Below, piece after piece: positions 43,603 through 51,073 of a stretch of 64,000 nucleotides of DNA. Position numbers and translations under genes: made by a program. This DNA comes from a virus, in IMG/VR virus record IMGVR_UViG_3300009034_002371, positions 1 to 64,000 of that record; one strand, written 5' to 3'. Numbering within the stretch: the first letter of the stretch is position 1; every line of letters starts with the position of its first letter. The notes beneath the pieces are model-generated. The model saw only the letters and a program-made list of their open reading frames with translations, was not told the origin of the DNA and did no database searches.

Positions 43603-44415
43603 ATGGATATTGTTTATCTAGATGATAAGTGGCCGTTTAGAGTACAGACAGCCGAGCCAGATAACACACCCCTTATCGTGGACGATGCTGAGGTGACCAT
43701 CACCAGGGTAGATGATATGGTAGTGGTGTTGCCAACTATGTCTGTAGCCCCAGGTGGTATTTTTCCCGGCTACACTGAGTATATCGTCTCTCCCCCGGTC
43801 ACATCGACAGAGGGGAACTATATCATTGATTGGAATATTATACTAAATGGTGTAAGTAAAAGCTTCCGTCAGGTGTATCAAGTTATCTCTCTCCCCGAGT
43901 ATGCTATCGAGGAACGGGACATGATAAATGCACTGAGGATTCGATTAAAGGATAATCGACCCGAGTTGTATAGGGTTGATGAGGCAGAGCAAAAGTGGCA
44001 TGATGAGGAGTTATACTCCTTCCTCTATTATGCCCTAGCTGACTTTAATGGTTATCCTCCCTACTGGACGGATTATACATTTGTGGATCTGCCTTTACAG
44101 CTGCATGGTATGGTGTTGCTCGGTGCACAGATAATGGCTATAATTGCGGAAGCAACCTTACAAGCAGCTAACGACTTTAGCTATAATGATAATGGGTTGA
44201 CTGTGACATTATCTCGTTCCGGAAAGTATATGGCTATTGCTAGTCAGCTCTGGAATATGTATGTACAGCTTGTAGCCAGGGTCAAGAGATTTCTTGGATT
44301 TTACCTTACTGAGTGGGTGGGTGTCAAGACACGACGTATGCCGATCAGTGTCAGACGCCCACTTTCCATGTTACCGCACCTGGAAAATGTATTTGGTCGT
44401 GAGGGTGGTATGTAG
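43603..44415 (+). CDS. Putative head-tail adaptor-like virion protein with N-terminal beta domain
   Basis: 270 residues from the ATG at 43603 (GGGGGAG upstream; a TTG at 43588 is less likely). Residues 1-105 look like an Ig-like or BppU-type beta sandwich (ITRVDDMVVVLPTM, GNYIIDWNIILNG). Residues ~110-270 are helical (ERDMINALRIRLKDNRPELY, LHGMVLLGAQIMAIIAEATL, GKYMAIASQLWNMYVQLVAR), a pattern I associate with phage connector or neck adaptors. The exact role is inference. Confidence 0.5.
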   Translation: MDIVYLDDKWPFRVQTAEPDNTPLIVDDAEVTITRVDDMVVVLPTMSVAPGGIFPGYTEYIVSPPVTSTEGNYIIDWNIILNGVSKSFRQVYQVISLPEYAIEERDMINALRIRLKDNRPELYRVDEAEQKWHDEELYSFLYYALADFNGYPPYWTDYTFVDLPLQLHGMVLLGAQIMAIIAEATLQAANDFSYNDNGLTVTLSRSGKYMAIASQLWNMYVQLVARVKRFLGFYLTEWVGVKTRRMPISVRRPLSMLPHLENVFGREGGM

Positions 44416-44429
44416 GAGGTTGGTTAGTA

Positions 44430-45629
44430 ATGGCCTTACATGCAGATACGGTATGGGAAGTAAGATCAGCAGGAAGCAATAACAATGGAGGAGGTTGGCA
44501 CGACGCGGGCGGAGCCTCTGCCGACCACTCTCAGCAGGATGCTGCAAACGAGAGCTGGACGAACCTGTCCATTAGTGGGTCAACGTTGACTGACGACGAT
44601 GCCGGCGGTAAGTTCACTGCGAGTATGCTCGGAAATATCATCAACGTTTTGACGTCAGGCCGCTTTGAAATAAGCACCGTTACGGATGGCGATAACGTTG
44701 AGCTAGATCGATCACCGGGGAACGATACTGGGCTGACAGGATACGAGGGTGGAGCTGTCGCCGATCTAGAACAGATCGACAATATAATTGTAGCGGGGAA
44801 TACGGTACATGTAAAGGCAGGGACATATGTAGCGGGAGGAGCACTATCCTTTACGGCTGGAGGGAGCGCTACACCAGTTGTAATTGAAGGATATAATTCA
44901 TCCAGAGGCGACAATCCTACAGGGACTAATAGACCGTTGCTCACGATGGGAGCGAACGCTATTACTACTGGGCTATACACCCAGTTTCGGAACTTCAGGA
45001 TGACATCCAGCGCGGCCACCTTCTTCTCCCTCGGTACTATAAGTATGATAGTGAATTGTGCTATAGATCACACCAATACGGGTGACGCTGTTGCTGCGGG
45101 CCAGAGCGCTTCTGTCATTGACTGTGATATTACTTCTAACGGTACAGGGATAGACTGCGGCGGGTATGGCGTTAGAATACATGGCTGTTATATCCACGAC
45201 CTTAGTATAGGGATTGAGCTTGACCAATATGCCTGTTCCATTGAGTTTTGCATTCTTGATACCTGCAGCACTTACGGTATATATCTTAGCGGGGTGGGCG
45301 CACGGCACAGCCAGGACATAACAAACAACGTCTTCTACAGTTGTACGGACGCCATATATGCCGGTGTAGCGGTATACGGTAACAAGATAATGAGCAACAG
45401 TTTCTCCGATGGAACTGATGGCATTCACATTACCTCTAGTTCTCCTCATAACCATATTGACTATAACAACTGGTACAACAACGGTGGTAATGATGTGACC
45501 AACGTTTCCAAAGGGGATAATGCTACTGCGAACGATCCGCTATTTACAAATGCTGGTGCTGGCGACTTTTCTTTACAGTCTGGTTCTGCGATGAGAGGTG
45601 CAGGGTTCGCTGTGAGGGTAGGTGTATAA
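44430..45629 (+). CDS. Right-handed beta-helix virion protein
   Basis: 399 residues; ATG with GGAGG upstream. It begins with a domain shared with the truncated gene at 63350 (WEVRSAGSNNNGGGWH, SQQDAAN, GNIINVL, AVADLEQIDNIIVAGNTV, KAGTY, GYNSSRGDNPTGTNRP). A beta-helix follows (RNFRMTSSAA, DCDITSNGTGIDCGGYGVRI, NNVFYSCTDAIYAG) and a closing NDPLFTNAGAGDFSLQSGS, as in many phage and environmental pectate-lyase-fold proteins. The closing stretch resembles those at 55188 and 58599. Surface- or glycan-binding fibre is likely. Confidence 0.75.
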   Translation: MALHADTVWEVRSAGSNNNGGGWHDAGGASADHSQQDAANESWTNLSISGSTLTDDDAGGKFTASMLGNIINVLTSGRFEISTVTDGDNVELDRSPGNDTGLTGYEGGAVADLEQIDNIIVAGNTVHVKAGTYVAGGALSFTAGGSATPVVIEGYNSSRGDNPTGTNRPLLTMGANAITTGLYTQFRNFRMTSSAATFFSLGTISMIVNCAIDHTNTGDAVAAGQSASVIDCDITSNGTGIDCGGYGVRIHGCYIHDLSIGIELDQYACSIEFCILDTCSTYGIYLSGVGARHSQDITNNVFYSCTDAIYAGVAVYGNKIMSNSFSDGTDGIHITSSSPHNHIDYNNWYNNGGNDVTNVSKGDNATANDPLFTNAGAGDFSLQSGSAMRGAGFAVRVGV

Positions 45630-45697
45630 ATAGTAAGTTAATAACACGAGGTTTCCGTTTAAGAGATTAGTAGTTGTCCTAGACGGGGGTGATATAT

Positions 45698-46315
45698 TTG
45701 ACTACTAGTACTACAGAGCTAAAGGAGCCTGTAGAACAGGCACTGGGTGCTGATCTCAATACGATTTTTCATCTAGGGCCTTCTGGGTTAAAGAAAGCTG
45801 ATATAGCGTATGCTTATGTTACAGCTGATGAGATACAAGCTGCCACTATTGTCGAGATTGGTGCAGGCTACGGTATCTCGAGTGTAACATTGGGGGCCGT
45901 TGCTAAGAAGTACGGTGGTAAGCTCTATAGTGTTGAGTACAGAGTGAAAGCGGCTTGGTGGACAAACCTAAAGAAATATGGTGTCATAGATCATGTTGAG
46001 CTTGTACAAGGGAGGAATCCCTTCCTTGACTGGTCACAACTTGATCATATTAGAACTGTAGATTATCTTCTAATCGACGGTAATCACTGTTATATGCCTG
46101 TAATGGTTGACTTCTTTACTTGGGTGCCAAGGGTACGCAACGGAGGTAGAATAGCTTTTCATGATTACCTTAACGGGAGAGCTCAAGTGAAGGATGCAGT
46201 AGATAAGCTAGAGAAAGTCTATCCTCTGGAGTATGTTGGTTTATCAGCTTCCAAGAGTGGTCTATATGTGGTAACCAAGTCACTAGATGAGAGAGGTAGA
46301 TTTCCGAAGTTCTGA
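45698..46315 (+). CDS. SAM methyltransferase (Methyltransf_24-like)
   Basis: 205 residues from a TTG at 45698, about 7 nt after GGGGGTG; a GTG at 45689 lacks spacing for a binding site. Motif I reads TIVEIGAGYGISSVTLGAV, strand 2 ends KLYSVEYR, and motif IV is VDYLLIDGNHCYMPVMVDF with a later GGRIAFHDY. This family methylates small molecules and sugars. The gene opens the second enzyme block, next to a second methyltransferase of the same family. Confidence 0.75.
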   Translation: MTTSTTELKEPVEQALGADLNTIFHLGPSGLKKADIAYAYVTADEIQAATIVEIGAGYGISSVTLGAVAKKYGGKLYSVEYRVKAAWWTNLKKYGVIDHVELVQGRNPFLDWSQLDHIRTVDYLLIDGNHCYMPVMVDFFTWVPRVRNGGRIAFHDYLNGRAQVKDAVDKLEKVYPLEYVGLSASKSGLYVVTKSLDERGRFPKF

Positions 46316-46324
46316 GGTGATCTT

Positions 46325-46870
46325 ATGGCCCGCCCCCCTTCTGCTATGATCTTAGCCGTTAAGGAAGCTTTTGGAGATCGACCTCTGACCGGTGCAGAGA
46401 TTGGAGTATTCATAGGTGATAATGCCAAGTTTATATTGGATACGTTAAACCTCCAGAGGTTGTATCTTATAGATCCCTTTGATCCAAACAACGACTTCGA
46501 AGCCTATATAAAGCCCAGGGTAGGGAAAGCTAGAGCGCATGTTGTAAAGAGGTTGGAACAATATGAACATATTGTTACATGGCTATTTGTAACGTCAGAT
46601 GAGGCTGTTGACAGGATAACGGATATACTGGATTTTGTCTATATCGATGGTAATCATAGTTACGAATATGTTAAGCGTGATATCGGAAATTACTATCGTT
46701 TAGTAAGGCCGGGCGGTTTTGTAGGCGGTCATGATTACATGATGCGAAAGAAGCCTCCTATAGAGGCAAAAAGGGCTGTGGACGAGTTCGTACAAGAGCA
46801 TGGATGTGACTTGGTAGTATCCAAAGAGTTTGACCCACATCACCCGGATTGGTGGTTTCGCAAGCAATGA
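46325..46870 (+). CDS. Methyltransf_24-like protein, stand-alone copy
   Basis: 181 residues; ATG with GAGGTGAT upstream. LTGAEIGVFIGDNAKFIL, LYLIDPFDPNN, DFVYIDGNHSYEYVKRD and PGGFVGGHDY are all present. The first ~180 residues of the fused gene at 49751 are a close copy, including near-identical DNA around DFVYIDGNHSYEY. It ends with WWFRKQ and its TGA overlaps the ATG of the GT32-type gene by ATGA. In the fused paralog the stop is gone. Confidence 0.78.
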   Translation: MARPPSAMILAVKEAFGDRPLTGAEIGVFIGDNAKFILDTLNLQRLYLIDPFDPNNDFEAYIKPRVGKARAHVVKRLEQYEHIVTWLFVTSDEAVDRITDILDFVYIDGNHSYEYVKRDIGNYYRLVRPGGFVGGHDYMMRKKPPIEAKRAVDEFVQEHGCDLVVSKEFDPHHPDWWFRKQ

Positions 46871-47628
46871 TACATTTTATATGGTTGGGACCTGATGAGT
46901 TTAGATATGCAGACTATCTGGCAATCAGAACAGCTCAGAAAGTCTATAAAGAAGTTCCGTATCTCTGGGTGGATGATACTGTACCGGAGAACGAGTGGTT
47001 AGCAAAGGCGAGAGGTTACAGTGTCCGACAACTTATTCCTGGCGATTGGCAGCGGTTTGTGGTTATAGGAAAGAAACAAAGTGCAAGTCAGAGCTCTAAT
47101 TATCTGAGATATTGTCTCTTATATAGATTTGGTGGCCTATATTTAGATACGGATACGCTCTGCATTAAATCTATCTTTGATTTCGACTTGCAGGGTTTGG
47201 TAGTAGGTAGGGATGATGTTGTAAAGCGGTGGCCGTTGTGTACTGCTATTATGTATGTTAAGAAGTGCCACAATCCAGATGTAAAAGTTCTGCTACGGAG
47301 ATGCATTGATATACTGGAGGAGTCCGGCGGTGATGTTAAATGGGGAACAACAGGACCGAGATTACTAAGTGCTGTACTTCCCACAAGTGATAACCTACAT
47401 ACTCTTCTACCTAAAGAGTGTTTTTACTTCTATGGATACCCCGAGTGGCAGGAACTGTTTGAGGATAACCCTATAGATGAACGAATGTACGTACTTCACT
47501 ACTGGGGTAAGTATGCCAGGGATCCCGAGTGTATGGGTTTAGATTGCATAACACCAGAGTATATTAGAACATCAAATAGCCTTTATGCTAAAGTAGTGAG
47601 AAAAGTACTAGGGGAAGATTATCTATGA
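46867..47628 (+). CDS. GT32-type (DXD) glycosyltransferase
   Basis: 253 residues from the ATG at 46867, overlapping the previous stop. MIHFIWLGPDEFRYADYLAI opens the domain, and SNYLRYCLLYRFGGLYLDTD holds the DXD of the Gly_transf_sug family. MYVLHYWGKYA marks the C-terminal His, and the end reads PEYIRTSNSLYAKVVRKVLG. It is paralogous to the second half of the gene at 49751 and the first third of the gene at 51063, so three copies of this domain occur here. Donor unknown. Confidence 0.78.
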   Translation: MIHFIWLGPDEFRYADYLAIRTAQKVYKEVPYLWVDDTVPENEWLAKARGYSVRQLIPGDWQRFVVIGKKQSASQSSNYLRYCLLYRFGGLYLDTDTLCIKSIFDFDLQGLVVGRDDVVKRWPLCTAIMYVKKCHNPDVKVLLRRCIDILEESGGDVKWGTTGPRLLSAVLPTSDNLHTLLPKECFYFYGYPEWQELFEDNPIDERMYVLHYWGKYARDPECMGLDCITPEYIRTSNSLYAKVVRKVLGEDYL

Positions 47629-47675
47629 TGTTGGGGAGTGAAATTCCGTAGCCCCCTCGTTAACACGGTAGTAAT

Positions 47676-48494
47676 ATGTTATCAGTGATAATTCCTATCA
47701 TGGGAAAGCGCCCGGATCGGGTCCCCCTCTTTGCAGAAACGTTGCGGTGTATACAACAACAGGACTTTCGGGATTATGAACTAATCGTGGTAGAACAGTA
47801 TTCGGATGAGCCAATGTGGGAGGAGGATGTAGCTACTTTCTCCCCCAGATATATTGCTATTCAAGGAAGTCCTCTTTGTGTGCCTTGGTGTAAAAACGTG
47901 GGGGCTCGAGAAGCTAGAAGCGATGTTTTAGTTTTCCTTGACGCTGATGTAGTATTCGGTACTGATTACTTTCGCGTCATTATGGAGAATTTTACTTCAG
48001 CTAGGAAGTACTCCGCTGGATGGGATAGCACCCTATGGTTGCGTCAAACTGGGCTCCAGGAGTATTTATCTACGCACACTTATACACCTAACTGGAGTCC
48101 GGAGCTTCTTCAACAGGAATTATTTATAGGGTTAGATGGTCCCGTAAACTTTGGACTGTCTATAGTTTTTGATAGGGAGTTTTTTAGGAGCATCGGGGGG
48201 TACAACGAGAATTTTGATATGTGGTCTGCAGATGATAAGGATCTGTTGACTAGAGCTATTGCCGCGACAGGTGACGACTGTAAGTTACACACCATACCGT
48301 ATACCGTTCTTCATTTGTGGCATGATATGCGGGAGAAGTCCCCAACGTGGAAAGAAGACAGGGAATACCGGCTTAGTTGTGTAAGGAAATATCCCCTAGA
48401 AGTTTCAAGGCGTCTTGTAGAGGCACAAACCGGCAACCCAGAGCATAGGTCACTTATAGATTGGCCCGATATGCGGTGGCAGGGGATTTTATGA
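47676..48494 (+). CDS. GT2-family glycosyltransferase
   Basis: 272 residues. LSVIIPIMGKRPDRVPLFAE, LRCIQQQDFRDYELIVVEQY and the metal site VLVFLDADVVFG are those of an inverting GT2 enzyme; the C-terminal half has GGYNENFDMWSADDKDLL, as in galactosyltransferase-like GT2 members, and LHLWHDMRE. The middle third of the gene at 51063 is a paralog. The gene overlaps nothing and has a weak binding site after a 47-base gap containing an imperfect GGGG/CCCC stem. Confidence 0.8.
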   Translation: MLSVIIPIMGKRPDRVPLFAETLRCIQQQDFRDYELIVVEQYSDEPMWEEDVATFSPRYIAIQGSPLCVPWCKNVGAREARSDVLVFLDADVVFGTDYFRVIMENFTSARKYSAGWDSTLWLRQTGLQEYLSTHTYTPNWSPELLQQELFIGLDGPVNFGLSIVFDREFFRSIGGYNENFDMWSADDKDLLTRAIAATGDDCKLHTIPYTVLHLWHDMREKSPTWKEDREYRLSCVRKYPLEVSRRLVEAQTGNPEHRSLIDWPDMRWQGIL

Positions 48495-49754
48495 ATGGTA
48501 TTGCTAATTAACTTACCGGCACCCTTTTTAGTTGAGCAAAGGGTACACCCACCACTGGGCTTATTATATCTAGGGGCTGTGCTACAAGAGAATAAAGTTG
48601 AGGTAGAAGTTGTTGATCTAGCAGGGCAGTCCTGTGAAGATCTGTTGGTGTATAATACCCCTGAGCTTGTTGGTATATCATCCGTTACTCCTCAGTTTGA
48701 CGATGCCAAGGTTGTTCTGGATCGATTAAGGGAGCAGTGTCCAGATGTACCAGTTGTAATTGGAGGGCCCCATGCTACCGTCGATCCTAAGTCCTGTGGG
48801 GTCTTTGACTATATTGCAGTGGGCGAGGGAGAACAAGTTATTGCAGATTATAAAAAGTGGGGTGAGGCTAAGGTAATTCAATATACATCTGCAGGCGATC
48901 TAGATAGTATTCCTTTCCCGGCTAGGGATCTAGTGGATCTCGGATCTTATAGTTACGATATCGGCGGCGAACCAGCTACAACTCTCGTGACTAGTCGCGG
49001 GTGCCCTTACCGTTGTGCATTTTGTTGTCGCACTTGTGGCCCTAGGATGAGGATGCGGTCTCCCGAGAATATTATTGAAGAGGTGCGTTTACTTAAGAGA
49101 AAGTATGGGTACAGGGCGTTTGCGATCTTTGATGATGTGTTTGTGCTAAATAGGAAGAGGATTAGTAGGATAACGAGTTTATTGAAAAAGGAAAATGTGA
49201 TATATAGGTGTTTTGTCAGGAGTGATGTTGTTGACTTGTCATTGCTCAGGATGCTTAAGGAGTCCGGGTGCTATGAGGTAGGGTTTGGGGCAGAGAGTGG
49301 CTCCCAGAAAATATTAGATGTTGTAGATAAGAGGACTAGCGTACAGCAAAATACACGGCTAGTTGAGATGTGTAAGCAGGTGAGTTTGAAAGTTAAGGCG
49401 TTTATGATTGTGGGCCTGCCGGGAGAAACTCACGAGACCATGCAGGAGACATATAACTGGTTAAGAGATGTTGCTCCCGATACCTGGGATGTATCCATTT
49501 ATACTCCATATAAAGGTAGTCGAATAGTTAGTAGTCCGTTTTTATATGACATAAAGATAAATAATATTGCTTTTAAGGATGCTTGGCACAAAGGAGTCCC
49601 AGGTGCGTATAAATGTGCCGTCTCCACTAGTGGCCTCAGCTCTGATGATATTGTACAGTGGCGGGATAAGATAGAAGCTGAGCTCGGAGGAAACCGGTAC
49701 AAGCATCCCGTCTCTGATGTGCTCCACAGCCTGAGCACAGGTCCAATCTCATGA
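48495..49754 (+). CDS. B12-binding radical SAM enzyme
   Basis: 419 residues. Residues 1-135 form a cobalamin-binding Rossmann domain (GLLYLGAVLQENKVEVEVVD, VVIGGPHATVDP). The radical SAM core follows with CPYRCAFCC (CX3CX2C, 4Fe-4S) near residue 170, then FAIFDDVFVLNRKR, EVGFGAESGSQKILDVVDK and KAFMIVGLPGETHETMQET. Such enzymes often methylate unactivated carbons or rearrange substrates. It starts at the base after the GT2 stop and overlaps the following gene by ATGA, so it belongs to the same operon. Here a sugar or a peptide side chain may be the target. Confidence 0.85.
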   Translation: MVLLINLPAPFLVEQRVHPPLGLLYLGAVLQENKVEVEVVDLAGQSCEDLLVYNTPELVGISSVTPQFDDAKVVLDRLREQCPDVPVVIGGPHATVDPKSCGVFDYIAVGEGEQVIADYKKWGEAKVIQYTSAGDLDSIPFPARDLVDLGSYSYDIGGEPATTLVTSRGCPYRCAFCCRTCGPRMRMRSPENIIEEVRLLKRKYGYRAFAIFDDVFVLNRKRISRITSLLKKENVIYRCFVRSDVVDLSLLRMLKESGCYEVGFGAESGSQKILDVVDKRTSVQQNTRLVEMCKQVSLKVKAFMIVGLPGETHETMQETYNWLRDVAPDTWDVSIYTPYKGSRIVSSPFLYDIKINNIAFKDAWHKGVPGAYKCAVSTSGLSSDDIVQWRDKIEAELGGNRYKHPVSDVLHSLSTGPIS

Positions 49755-51073
49755 CTCATGAAGTTTTAACAGCAAAGCGGCTCCCAAGTACCTTAGTGCA
49801 GGAGCTCAAGCGGTCGTTTGGTAATGCACCAGTACGTGGTGCTGAAATTGGGGTTCTAGACGGTCGGAATGCTCTGTACATGTTGCAGGCGCTAAATATT
49901 GAGAAGCTGTATCTTATAGATCCCTACGAGGGTTATAATGGATATTGTGATTTAGATGAAGATACCTTACGCGTTGCCAGGACGATGGCAATGCAAAGGC
50001 TAAAGCCTTTTGAGGACAGAATTGTATGGCTTTACCTAAGATCAGATGAAGCTGTAGACAAAATACCAGATATGCTAGATTTTGTCTATATCGATGGTAA
50101 TCATAGTTATGAATATGTTAAACGAGATATTGAGAATTATCACTGCTTGGTAAAGCCTGGCGGTTTTGTTGGAGGACATGACTATACTTCAAATATCGAC
50201 CCGAGATATGTTATTAAGGTAAAGAAAGCCGTTGATGAGTTTGTTACTAAATATGGTTATAAGTTGTTCGTTCGCCCTTATAGAAAATCAGATGACTGGC
50301 CAGATTGGTGGGTGAGGACAGGAACAGTACATTTTATTTGGTTTGGCCCGGCAGCCTTAGGCTATGCAGATTTTTTAGCAGTTAAAACTGCTGCATTGGT
50401 GTATGGTGTAGCCCCCTATGTTTGGTTGGATGCTGTGCCCGAAAATGAGTGGCTATCAAGAATAAGGGAGATTTCCATACAGGGGCAAATTAAAGATGAG
50501 TGGTTAGATATTGCACATTTAACTACAAATACTGGGCACCGATCAGATTACCTGAGATATCAACTTCTACATGACTTCGGTGGTTTATATTTAGATTTTG
50601 ATACCATTTGTGTAAGATCCATTTTTGATCTCAGCCTCAATGGCGTAGTTGTAGGACGCCAGGGGATACAAATAGACCCTCTAAATGGTGCTGTTATGTA
50701 TGTTGCCGAGCCTTGTCATCCAATTGTAAAGACTCTGTTGTGCAAATCTACTGACTTGTTGAAAAGGTTTGGGAGTGGGCTTCAATGGGAGGCTACAGGG
50801 CCCTGGCTGTTGAAGGAAGTGTTATTTGAGAATGAACATTCCCACACTATTTTACCTCAGGAGGTTTTCTACTTTTACAGTCCCTGTAATTGGCAGCAGT
50901 TGTTTAGGGATAATCCTGTAAGTGATCAAATGTATGTTATGCACTGGTGGCGCGCTGCTGCTAAGGGAAAAGTAGGTAAGATTGCGGCAAGGAAGATTAC
51001 ACCAGAGTATGTTAGAACGTCGAGTGAGTTTTATGCCAGGGTAGTTAGGGAGGTACTAGGGGATGACGTGTAG
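49751..51073 (+). CDS. Fused Methyltransf_24-GT32 enzyme
   Basis: 440 residues; ATGA overlap with the radical SAM gene. Residues 1-195 are a Methyltransf_24-like domain (VRGAEIGVLDGRNALYML, DFVYIDGNHSYEYVKRDIEN, PGGFVGGHDY), and residues ~197-440 a GT32-type domain (VHFIWFGPAALGYADFLAV, YLRYQLLHDFGGLYLDFDT, MYVMHWWRA). The junction WWVRTGTVHFIWFG coincides with the stop-start overlap of the separate genes at 46325 and 46867. A single frame-preserving change at that overlap could have produced the fusion. Confidence 0.8.
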   Translation: MTHEVLTAKRLPSTLVQELKRSFGNAPVRGAEIGVLDGRNALYMLQALNIEKLYLIDPYEGYNGYCDLDEDTLRVARTMAMQRLKPFEDRIVWLYLRSDEAVDKIPDMLDFVYIDGNHSYEYVKRDIENYHCLVKPGGFVGGHDYTSNIDPRYVIKVKKAVDEFVTKYGYKLFVRPYRKSDDWPDWWVRTGTVHFIWFGPAALGYADFLAVKTAALVYGVAPYVWLDAVPENEWLSRIREISIQGQIKDEWLDIAHLTTNTGHRSDYLRYQLLHDFGGLYLDFDTICVRSIFDLSLNGVVVGRQGIQIDPLNGAVMYVAEPCHPIVKTLLCKSTDLLKRFGSGLQWEATGPWLLKEVLFENEHSHTILPQEVFYFYSPCNWQQLFRDNPVSDQMYVMHWWRAAAKGKVGKIAARKITPEYVRTSSEFYARVVREVLGDDV

